Assembly: GCA_947461335.1 (NCBI GenBank)
Contig: CANHLB010000092.1
Span: 1-7,005 of the forward strand
Reading direction: 5' to 3'
DNA length: 7,005 bases
Origin: Burkholderiaceae bacterium
Lineage (GTDB): Bacteria; Pseudomonadota; Gammaproteobacteria; Burkholderiales; Burkholderiaceae
The notes under the pieces are model-generated. The model worked only from the letters and a program-made list of their open reading frames with translations, searched no databases and was not told where the DNA came from. Positions within the stretch are counted from its first letter, which is position 1, and each line of letters begins with the position of its first letter. This document shows positions 1 through 5,950 of the stretch, in pieces. The position numbers were made by a program, and so were the translations under genes.

Positions 1-291
1 ACGGGCTGCCCAAGATTTGTAGTTTGGAGTACCCTCATCGCCTTCAACTGCATTGCCATTCTCAGTATTTTTAAAGTAACCACTACGCGCTAAGTCTTGG
101 CGAATGATTTCAGTAACGCTCGTAGGTAATTTATTCTCATCTTTAAAACGCATTACCGCGATGGGATAAAGCGATTGACCTACGCCAGTGATTTCAATAT
201 TCATTTGTGCAAATGCAGGCGTTGCCATGGCAATACCGAGAGCTACTAGTGCCGAACGAAAGAAATGGAACCTCTGAATCAATTGCAACAT
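1..291 (-). CDS. tolB: Tol-Pal system protein TolB, N-terminal fragment (runs off left edge)
   Basis: This is the first 97 codons of TolB, the periplasmic component of the Tol-Pal envelope machine. TolB binds Pal and the outer membrane, and its N-terminus engages TolA. The fragment begins with a typical Sec signal peptide: R7 and R12 lie in the N-region, followed by a hydrophobic core at about residues 13-23 and a probable cleavage site after A-F-A at residue 28. The mature part opens with NIEITGVGQSLYPIAV, which matches the start of the TolB N-terminal domain, and continues with a D-L-A-R-S-G-Y-F stretch typical of the family. The ATG lies only 3 bases after the tolA stop. A good AAGGA ribosome site (299-303) sits 7 bases upstream, inside the end of tolA, so the two genes are probably translationally coupled. 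The beta-propeller domain is outside the window. The signal peptide, N-terminal motif and gene order together make the call secure. Confidence 0.95.
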   Translation of the reverse strand, partial: MLQLIQRFHFFRSALVALGIAMATPAFAQMNIEITGVGQSLYPIAVMRFKDENKLPTSVTEIIRQDLARSGYFKNTENGNAVEGDEGTPNYKSWAAR

Positions 292-294
292 GCT

Positions 295-1104
295 TTAGTC
301 CTTGGGTTTGAAGGTCAGCTTAACTTCACGTTGTGGAATCTTGCCATTGTCATCTTTTGGCAAGCTTTCTGCACGAGATAGAGCTAGTAGTACGGCACGA
401 TCCCAACTAGTGTTGCCGCTAGAAGTTAAAACACTGGTACTTAAGATGGCGCCATCGGGAGCTAAGACCACCTGAATGACTGCCGCAGGATTGCCGCTGA
501 CCGATTCTGCATTAAACACAATCAAGGGTTTTACTTTTTTAATCACCTTATCGGTCCAGCCTGGAGGTGCATTGCCACCGCCTCCAACGCCACTACCAAC
601 TGCACCACCACTACCGCCTTCTGCTCCCGCAGCTGCGCGCAAACGGGCTAATTGATCAGCGCGTACTTTTTCAGCTGCAGCATTGGCTTTAGTTTCTGCA
701 GGTGAAGGAGCTTTAGGTGCTTCTGCTTTTTTAGGAGGCTCTTCTTTTTTTGCTTGTTCCTTCTCTTTAGGTGGAGGAGGCTTTGTTGCTTTAGGAACTT
801 CTTTTTTGGGAGGCTCTTTTTCTACTATCTTTTTCTTGACTGCAATATCAGCAGCCTCTTCTTTCACTGCCGTTTTGAGTTCTGGCTCAGGTGTTGTTTG
901 TACTTGCGGTGCAGAATCCCATAACTCCACCTCAACCCCAGAAGGAGTACTGTTATTCCAACTAATTCCAATCACTAAAAATGCAACCAGTCCTAAATGG
1001 ACAATTAAGGAAAAAGTCAGGGCGCGTTTAGTGCTCTCTTCTTTCGTGAGGCGCCCACGCTTAAATGCAGATGGTGGGGACTGGAAGGTGGATGAACTAT
1101 TCAT
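295..1104 (-). CDS. tolA: Tol-Pal system inner-membrane arm protein TolA
   Basis: TolA links the TolQ-TolR proton motor to TolB and Pal across the periplasm. Numbered from the ATG at 1104 (269 residues), it has a short cytoplasmic N-terminus ending in basic residues. One transmembrane helix follows at about 28-49, carrying S32 and H36 in the SLIVHL arrangement; a Ser-His pair in the helix is characteristic of TolA/TonB-type anchors. Next is a Lys/Glu/Pro/Ala-rich linker at about 75-157, then a Gly-rich hinge at about 160-177. The C-terminal TolA domain spans about 182-269 and contains the P-x-G-W start and a V-x-L-x-P-D-G strand. The linker is short compared with E. coli TolA (421 residues), as in many betaproteobacteria. 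The start is uncertain: a TTG two codons upstream (1110) is also in frame, and neither has a clear ribosome site. The gene lies 40 bases after tolR and 3 bases before tolB. Confidence 0.95.
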   Translation of the reverse strand: MNSSSTFQSPPSAFKRGRLTKEESTKRALTFSLIVHLGLVAFLVIGISWNNSTPSGVEVELWDSAPQVQTTPEPELKTAVKEEAADIAVKKKIVEKEPPKKEVPKATKPPPPKEKEQAKKEEPPKKAEAPKAPSPAETKANAAAEKVRADQLARLRAAAGAEGGSGGAVGSGVGGGGNAPPGWTDKVIKKVKPLIVFNAESVSGNPAAVIQVVLAPDGAILSTSVLTSSGNTSWDRAVLLALSRAESLPKDDNGKIPQREVKLTFKPKD

Positions 1105-1129
1105 GGGCAAAAAGCGAGCCGAGAGACAT
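1097..1129 (-). other. possible 10-codon upstream ORF overlapping the tolA start
   Basis: Between tolR and tolA there is an ATG at 1129 that opens a 10-codon frame (MSLGSLFAHE) and stops at TAG 1097-1099. The stop lies just inside tolA, overlapping its second and third codons in another frame. An AAGGA sequence at the tolR stop lies 12 bases before this ATG, which is longer than ideal. Because tolA itself has no visible ribosome site, ribosomes ending here could restart at the tolA ATG. This is an inference from spacing only, and the frame could be chance. Confidence 0.2.
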
Positions 1130-1144
1130 TAGTCTTTTAGATCC

Positions 1145-1564
1145 TTATTGGCTTTTAACTGCAAGGCCAACACGTTTCACACCATTTTCTTTTAGCTTGG
1201 ACATCACTTCCATCACGGTCTCGTATTTAATCGATTTATCTGCGGCAATCACAATAGGCTGATCAGCTGACTTTTCTGCTTGCGTTCTCGCAAAAGCACC
1301 AAGCTCAAATTTATTCAGAGTTTGCACGGGATCACCCTCCTTACGCACGATGACATTTTCATTGGCATCAATCGTCAGAAAGACAGGGGGTAATGCTTGT
1401 ACCTTAGCGCCACCTACAGTTGGCAAGTTCACAACGCCTGGATTGACCATCGGTGCTGTGACCATAAAGATCACCAGCAGTACCAACATCACATCGATAT
1501 AAGGGACGACGTTGATATCGGACATCGCCCGACGTTTATTTTTTCGCAAAGAGGAGCCGGCCAT
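1145..1564 (-). CDS. tolR: Tol-Pal system protein TolR (ExbD/TolR family)
   Basis: TolR is a single-span inner-membrane protein that, with TolQ, forms the proton channel energising TolA. The 139 residues have the classic ExbD/TolR layout. A basic N-terminal tail (KNKRR, 8-12) is followed by SDINVVPYIDVMLVLLVIF, with the transmembrane helix at about 18-38. It carries the key aspartate D24, equivalent to the proton-binding Asp of E. coli TolR. A periplasmic domain at about 60-139 ends with the I-x-A-D-K-x-x-x-Y-x-x-V-x-x-V-M pattern and a V-G-L strand. Length is normal for the family. ExbD is the alternative call, but position between tolQ and tolA fixes the identity. The gene follows tolQ after 15 bases with a weak purine-rich ribosome site, consistent with co-transcription from the tolQ side. 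Confidence 0.97.
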   Translation of the reverse strand: MAGSSLRKNKRRAMSDINVVPYIDVMLVLLVIFMVTAPMVNPGVVNLPTVGGAKVQALPPVFLTIDANENVIVRKEGDPVQTLNKFELGAFARTQAEKSADQPIVIAADKSIKYETVMEVMSKLKENGVKRVGLAVKSQ

Positions 1565-1579
1565 AAGGTTTCGTCTCGC

Positions 1580-2236
1580 TTAACGACCAGCAGTTTGACG
1601 CTGCAAGATGTTAGTGAACTCTTCAATAAAAGTTTCAAAACGAATAGAGAGGCGATCCACATCGGTAGCACAGCGGTTATAGGCAACCACGGCTGGAATC
1701 GCTGCGAACAAACCAATCGCAGTTGCTACGAGTGCTTCAGCAATACCAGGCGCAACAGCAGCTAAGGTCGCGTTTTGCACATTTGCTAAACCACGGAATG
1801 CATGCATGATTCCCCAGACAGTTCCAAAGAGACCGATATAAGGAGATACAGAGCCAACCGATGCTAAGAAAGGCAGATTGGCCTCCAAAATATCCATCTC
1901 ACGCTGGTAGGTCGCTTTCATAGCACGACGGGCAGCATCAATTTCACGAACTTTCATGAACTCTTGCATGCCAGCTTCAAAGATGTGCTCAAGCACAGCG
2001 TCACTGCGGGTATTGCGCTGGGCTGACTCTAAAAGGGTATTGAGGTCTCCACCAGACCAGAAATCACGCTCGAAACGTTCGGTATCTCGCCTCACCCCTC
2101 GTAAAACAGCGGTTTTCTTGAAAATGATGGCCCAAGAGGCGACAGACATGCCTAGTAATAACAACATTACCAACTGGACTAATAGGCTGGCATTGAGCAC
2201 CAGAGAGAGAAAGGAGAGGTCTTGTGTAGTGGTCAT
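1580..2236 (-). CDS. tolQ: Tol-Pal system proton channel subunit TolQ (ExbB/MotA family)
   Basis: TolQ is the multi-span inner-membrane subunit that assembles around TolR and converts the proton gradient into movement of TolA, which supports outer-membrane constriction at division. The 218 residues show three membrane segments, at about 15-38, 121-145 and 160-185, separated by the large cytoplasmic loop expected of MotA/TolQ/ExbB proteins. Conserved family motifs are visible: the stretch around SPYIGLFGTVWGIM (131-144, including T139) and the A-P-G-I-A-E-A-L-V-A-T-A-I-G-L stretch (162-176) in the last helix. The N-terminal TQDLSFLSLVLNASLLVQ is a typical betaproteobacterial TolQ start and supports the ATG at 2236. 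No strong ribosome site precedes it. It is the first visible gene of the tol cluster. No ybgC lies upstream, unlike E. coli; glyA runs divergently instead. Confidence 0.97.
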   Translation of the reverse strand: MTTTQDLSFLSLVLNASLLVQLVMLLLLGMSVASWAIIFKKTAVLRGVRRDTERFERDFWSGGDLNTLLESAQRNTRSDAVLEHIFEAGMQEFMKVREIDAARRAMKATYQREMDILEANLPFLASVGSVSPYIGLFGTVWGIMHAFRGLANVQNATLAAVAPGIAEALVATAIGLFAAIPAVVAYNRCATDVDRLSIRFETFIEEFTNILQRQTAGR

Positions 2237-2312
2237 GGTGGATTTTGTATGATGTAGGTTGATTTTACTAAGTTAATTCACTCAGCAATCCAATTTCATC
2301 AGGATTATTACT
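2237..2312. promoter_or_regulatory. divergent intergenic region, tolQ / glyA promoters
   Basis: These 76 bases must hold the promoters of both the leftward tol cluster and the rightward glyA-nrdR pair unless either is read from elsewhere. For glyA, an AGGA ribosome site (2301-2304) is well placed 8 bases before the ATG. On the minus strand a TAAAAT hexamer (2262-2267) could be a tolQ -10 box, but TTG-type -35 candidates upstream are poorly spaced. On the plus strand TATGAT (2248-2253) could serve glyA, also without a good -35. The region is AT-rich. It is too short for a glycine riboswitch, and I see no stable hairpin. Confidence 0.45.
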
Positions 2313-3557
2313 ATGTTTGACCGCCAAAACACTTTAGCCAAAACCGACCCGCAGCTTTGGGAAGCCATCCAGAAGGAAAATAAGCGCCAGGAAGACCATA
2401 TTGAGCTTATTGCCTCTGAAAACTACGCCTCACCATCAGTGATGCAGGCACAAGGCTCTCAGCTGACCAATAAGTATGCCGAAGGCTATCCAGGTAAACG
2501 TTATTACGGTGGTTGTGAGTTTGTAGACGTCGCTGAACAATTAGCGATTGATCGCGTAAAGGCGTTGTACGGTGCTGAGGCAGCAAACGTTCAACCCCAT
2601 TGTGGCGCATCAGCGAATCAAGCCGTGTTCTTGGCTTTCTTAAAACCAGGCGACACCTTTATGGGGATGAGTTTGGCTGAAGGCGGTCACTTGACTCACG
2701 GCATGGCTCTCAATATGAGTGGTAAGTGGTTTAACCCAATTTTCTACGGCCTTGATAAAAACGAAGCGATTGATTATGAGCAAATGGAACGTTTAGCTCG
2801 TGAGCACAAACCTAAATTGATTATTGCGGGTGCATCTGCGTACTCTCTTGTGATCGACTGGGAGCGCATTGGTAAGTTGGCTAAAGAAGTCGGTGCCATT
2901 TTTATGGTGGATATGGCGCACTACTCTGGCCTGATTGCTGCTGGCGTTTATCCAAACCCAGTGCCCCATGCTGACATCGTGACTTCTACAACGCATAAGA
3001 GCTTGCGCGGCCCTCGTGGCGGCATCATCTTGATGAAGGCTGAGCATGAGAAGGCGATTAACTCTGCTGTCTTCCCAGGCTTACAGGGTGGCCCTTTGAT
3101 GCATGTGATTGCTGCTAAAGCGACGGCATTTAAAGAAGCACAAGAGCCAAGCTTTATCGACTATCAAAAACAAGTGATTGCTAATGCCAGAGCTTTAGCT
3201 GAGACCTTAATTGCACGTGGCCTACGAATTGTTTCTGGTGGTACAGATTCACATGTGATGTTGGTCGACTTGCGCGCCAAGAAAATGACTGGCAAAGAGG
3301 CCGAGCGTATCTTGGGTGAAGCGCATATTACTTGCAATAAAAACGGTATTCCTAACGATCCAGAAAAACCCATGGTGACTAGTGGTATTCGTTTAGGCTC
3401 ACCTGCAATGACAACGCGCGGCTTTAAAGAAGCAGAAGCTAGACAAGTTGGTAACTTCATTGCAGATGTTTTAGACAATCCAAATGATCCAGACAATATT
3501 GCTAAAGTGCGCGCTCAAGTAGCAGAACTTACTAAGCGTTTCCCGGTCTACGGTTAA
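2313..3557 (+). CDS. glyA: serine hydroxymethyltransferase
   Basis: This cytosolic PLP enzyme interconverts serine and glycine while charging tetrahydrofolate to 5,10-methylene-THF, the main source of one-carbon units for purines, thymidylate and methionine. The 414 residues align along almost their whole length with E. coli GlyA, with nearly the same numbering. Visible landmarks are the ELIASENY block with S35, E57 and Y65 in the [15 protein letters not shown] block, and the cofactor aspartate and histidine D200 and H203 in VDMAH. The Schiff-base lysine K229 lies in [12 protein letters not shown], and the substrate-carboxylate arginine R360 in [10 protein letters not shown]. One deviation stands out: residues 97-100 are C-G-A-S where E. 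coli has S-G-S-Q, in the loop near the PLP phosphate. The ATG has an AGGA ribosome site 8 bases upstream. nrdR follows 28 bases downstream, probably in the same transcript. Confidence 0.98.
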   Translation: MFDRQNTLAKTDPQLWEAIQKENKRQEDHIELIASENYASPSVMQAQGSQLTNKYAEGYPGKRYYGGCEFVDVAEQLAIDRVKALYGAEAANVQPHCGASANQAVFLAFLKPGDTFMGMSLAEGGHLTHGMALNMSGKWFNPIFYGLDKNEAIDYEQMERLAREHKPKLIIAGASAYSLVIDWERIGKLAKEVGAIFMVDMAHYSGLIAAGVYPNPVPHADIVTSTTHKSLRGPRGGIILMKAEHEKAINSAVFPGLQGGPLMHVIAAKATAFKEAQEPSFIDYQKQVIANARALAETLIARGLRIVSGGTDSHVMLVDLRAKKMTGKEAERILGEAHITCNKNGIPNDPEKPMVTSGIRLGSPAMTTRGFKEAEARQVGNFIADVLDNPNDPDNIAKVRAQVAELTKRFPVYG

Positions 3558-3574
3558 GTTGTCATAGAAAAGAA

Positions 3575-3588
3575 AAGAGCCCACATTG
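3575..3588 (+). promoter_or_regulatory. ribosome binding site and TTG start codon of nrdR
   Basis: A purine-rich AAGAG (3575-3579) lies 6 bases before TTG (3586-3588). The same frame has a TAG stop seven codons upstream, with no ATG or GTG between. The first zinc-ligand cysteine is residue 3 of the protein. TTG is therefore the only reasonable initiation codon, which implies somewhat weak initiation of the repressor. Confidence 0.8.
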
Positions 3589-4032
3589 CGCTGCCCCTTT
3601 TGTCATAACGACGATACCCAGGTATTAGATACCCGAGTCTCAGACGAGGGCGATACCATTCGTCGTCGCCGCCGTTGTGCCAAATGCGATAAGCGCTTTA
3701 CCACTTATGAGCGTGTAGAGCTTGTTTTACCCGCTATTGTTAAGAAAAATGGCAGCCGTGTTGAATACAGTCACGAAAAATTGGCTGGCTCATTAAAGCT
3801 GGCTCTGAGAAAGCGCCCAGTCTCATCAGACTCTGTAGATGAATCGATTGCCAGAATTGAGGAGAAGCTTCTCAGTCTTGGTGAAAAAGAGATTCCGAGC
3901 GAACGTGTGGGTGAGCTAGTCATGCGTGAACTAAAGCGCTTGGATAAAGTTGCCTACATTCGCTTTGCCTCGGTCTACCGAAGCTTTGCAGACATTGAGT
4001 CTTTTGAGAGCGCTCTGAAAGAATTGAAATAA
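3586..4032 (+). CDS. nrdR: transcriptional repressor NrdR of ribonucleotide reductase genes
   Basis: NrdR is a nucleotide-sensing repressor that binds paired NrdR boxes in front of ribonucleotide reductase operons, and it senses ATP/dATP through an ATP-cone. The 148-residue length is standard. The N-terminal zinc ribbon is complete, with C3 and C6 in MRCPFC and C31 and C34 in CAKC. The arginine-rich patch RRRRR (26-30) before the second pair is the family's DNA-binding signature. The ATP-cone occupies about 49-139, starting at [12 protein letters not shown] and including the [13 protein letters not shown] block (122-134). Translation starts at TTG. The gene follows glyA by 28 bases; glyA-nrdR adjacency is common in Burkholderiales. 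It ends 15 bases before the terminator palindrome shared with adk. I see no NrdR box in the window, so the regulated nrd operon must lie elsewhere. Confidence 0.97.
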   Translation: MRCPFCHNDDTQVLDTRVSDEGDTIRRRRRCAKCDKRFTTYERVELVLPAIVKKNGSRVEYSHEKLAGSLKLALRKRPVSSDSVDESIARIEEKLLSLGEKEIPSERVGELVMRELKRLDKVAYIRFASVYRSFADIESFESALKELK

Positions 4033-4047
4033 GGAATCTAGAGGAGA

Positions 4048-4082
4048 AATGAAAAAGGACTGCATTGCAGTCCTTTTTCATT
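4048..4082. terminator. bidirectional intrinsic terminator between nrdR and adk
   Basis: Two perfect 17-base inverted arms (4048-4064 and 4066-4082) are separated by a single T. The core folds as GGACTGC-ATT-GCAGTCC, a GC-containing stem, flanked by five As on one side and five Ts on the other. Read on either strand this gives a stem followed by a U run, so it can terminate both converging transcripts. It begins 15 bases after the nrdR stop and ends 12 bases from the adk stop. Confidence 0.93.
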
Positions 4083-4094
4083 AAGCGGAATAAT

Positions 4095-4839
<745 letters not shown>

Positions 4840-4865
4840 GAAACCCTAATCCATGTGTGGAAGCG

Positions 4866-5624
4866 CTATTTGCCTAGCAACTTGCGTACCCGCTCTAGGT
4901 CTTCAGGAGTGTCTACGCCAGCTGGTGGAGCCTCTGCGGCGGTATAAACAGCAATGCGATAACCATTCCACAGGGCGCGAAGTTGCTCTAATGCTTCTGC
5001 TTGCTCAGGAGGCGCTGGCTCTAGTTTGGCGTAGGCCTGTAAAAAGTCAGCTCGGTAGGCATAAATCCCCAAATGGCGCAGATACTCCGTTTTTTGTATA
5101 ACTTGAGCATCTCTTAAAAACGGAATAACCGATCTAGAAAAATACATTGCTTCGTTAGCCTGATTGAGAACTACCTTTACGACATTGGGATTTTCAATCT
5201 CCGCTTTTTCAGAGATGGATACAGCTACCGTTGAAATCGCGCACTGTGCGTGATCTGCCAAAGTTTGTGCAACTTGATTAATGAGCGCTGGGGGAATCAG
5301 AGGCTCATCTCCTTGAACATTCACGACTAAGGTATTGTCAGTTAACTTGAGGAGCTGCGCAACTTCAGCAATACGATCAGTTCCCGTAGGATGATCAGCA
5401 CTGGTTAGCAAGCATTCAATATCGTGCTCATTGCAGACGGTCTGTATTTCAGATGAGTCGGTAGCAACAATAACCCTTTTTGCATTCGATTCTTTGGCGC
5501 GTTCCGCTACCCGAATCACCATCGGTTTGCCACCAATATCAGCCAGCGGCTTGCGCGGCAATCTGCTTGAACCCAGCCTTGCTGGAATAACGACCAAAAA
5601 TTCTGGGATTTTATCGGCGCTCAT
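4866..5624 (-). CDS. kdsB: 3-deoxy-manno-octulosonate cytidylyltransferase (CMP-Kdo synthetase)
   Basis: KdsB activates Kdo with CTP to give CMP-Kdo, the donor for the inner core of lipopolysaccharide, in the cytosol. The 252 residues (about 248 in E. coli) show the nucleotide-binding start VVIPARLGSSRLPRKPL (11-27). The metal-binding block VNVQGDEPL follows (101-109, D106), then NPNVVKVV (146-152) and HLGIYAYR (184-191). The C-terminal E-Q-L-R-A-L-W and G-V-D-T-P-E-D-L-E-R-V-R (236-247, D238) supply the second metal aspartate. The ATG at 5624 is the only Met before residue 35, but no ribosome site is visible before it. The preceding 23-base gap after the trm112-like stop suggests coupling. 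Neighbours lpxK and kdsB are both lipopolysaccharide genes. Confidence 0.97.
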   Translation of the reverse strand: MSADKIPEFLVVIPARLGSSRLPRKPLADIGGKPMVIRVAERAKESNAKRVIVATDSSEIQTVCNEHDIECLLTSADHPTGTDRIAEVAQLLKLTDNTLVVNVQGDEPLIPPALINQVAQTLADHAQCAISTVAVSISEKAEIENPNVVKVVLNQANEAMYFSRSVIPFLRDAQVIQKTEYLRHLGIYAYRADFLQAYAKLEPAPPEQAEALEQLRALWNGYRIAVYTAAEAPPAGVDTPEDLERVRKLLGK

Positions 5625-5647
5625 GCAAAAAGATGTTTAAAAATGAC

Positions 5648-5827
5648 TTAAAGAATTTCATCTGCGCTCAGAGCGCGCGCTTCGTCTACCAGCATGACAG
5701 GTACATCATCACGAATAGGATAGGCTAGGCGATCGGCTTTGCAGATTAATTCATGTTTGTCAGTATCCAAATGCAAAGAACTTTTGCATAAAGGGCAAAC
5801 CAAAATTTCGAGAAGGCGTTTATCCAT
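5648..5827 (-). CDS. Trm112/YcaR (UPF0434) family small zinc-ribbon protein
   Basis: This 59-residue protein starts with ATG at 5827 and ends with TAA at 5648-5650. Its sequence fits the Trm112/YcaR family: [18 protein letters not shown] carries the paired cysteines C11 and C14, followed by ELIC (C29) and the family's strongest block, [13 protein letters not shown] (34-46), then VDEAR. In archaea and eukaryotes Trm112 is a small activator of several methyltransferases. The bacterial homologue is less well understood, and its job here is not shown by the sequence. The gene lies between lpxK and kdsB, 23 bases before kdsB; this lpxK-ycaR-kdsB arrangement also occurs in E. coli and many betaproteobacteria. 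No clear ribosome site is visible. Its small size makes it easy to miss, but the match to the family is strong. Confidence 0.93.
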   Translation of the reverse strand: MDKRLLEILVCPLCKSSLHLDTDKHELICKADRLAYPIRDDVPVMLVDEARALSADEIL

Positions 5828-5847
5828 GATTGTCTAAATTAATAATA

Positions 5848-5876
5848 ACGATAGAAAGATTGAAATATCGATTCAA
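5848..5876 (-). promoter_or_regulatory. putative promoter before the trm112-like gene
   Basis: On the minus strand TTGAAT (5871-5876) and TATCGT (5848-5853) are spaced by 17 bases, a partial sigma-70 match. Transcription would start near 5841, about 14 bases before the ATG. The -35 element falls inside one of the tandem 12-mers, so neighbouring copies repeat the same hexamer at other spacings. This is low confidence, because read-through from lpxK would also express these genes. Confidence 0.25.
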
Positions 5877-5894
5877 ATATCTGATTCAAATATC
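5858..5894. repeat. three tandem 12-mers, GATTCAAATATC
   Basis: Three copies lie at 5858-5869 (GATTGAAATATC, one mismatch), 5870-5881 and 5883-5894 (both GATTCAAATATC). The last two are separated by one extra T. They sit in the lpxK-trm112 gap, directly beside a second array. Local duplication by replication slippage is the simplest origin. An iterated protein-binding site is possible but unsupported. Confidence 0.85.
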
Positions 5895-5902
5895 TTTTAC
5901 TC

Positions 5903-5941
5903 AGTGTAGTGCTTAAGTGTATTGCTCAAGTGTAGCTCTTA
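5903..5941. repeat. three tandem 13-mers, consensus AGTGTAGTGCTTA
   Basis: Three directly abutting 13-base units lie at 5903-5915 (AGTGTAGTGCTTA), 5916-5928 (AGTGTATTGCTCA) and 5929-5941 (AGTGTAGCTCTTA). Each differs from the consensus by at most two or three bases. The array begins 8 bases after the 12-mer array ends and stops about 10 bases from the lpxK stop codon. The unit is unrelated in sequence to the 12-mer. Confidence 0.8.
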
Positions 5942-5950
5942 AATGGGAGC

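Noticed and set aside
683..1132. 149-codon plus-strand frame opposite tolA
   Set aside because: It is antisense to a confidently identified gene, and its Ser/Phe/Gly-rich product simply mirrors the Lys/Glu/Pro linker codons of TolA. No family resemblance or ribosome site.
1397..1765. 122-codon plus-strand frame across tolR and tolQ
   Set aside because: It overlaps two real genes on the opposite strand, and the His/Ser-rich translation has no recognisable domain.
2237..2312. Glycine riboswitch before glyA
   Set aside because: The region is too short and shows none of the expected conserved helices.
3164..3496. 110-codon minus-strand frame inside glyA
   Set aside because: It lies wholly within glyA in antisense, and glyA is complete and conserved throughout.
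5858..5941. CRISPR array or plasmid-type iteron origin
   Set aside because: The units abut with no spacers and are far too short for CRISPR. No replication or cas gene is near, and the setting is a chromosomal housekeeping cluster.
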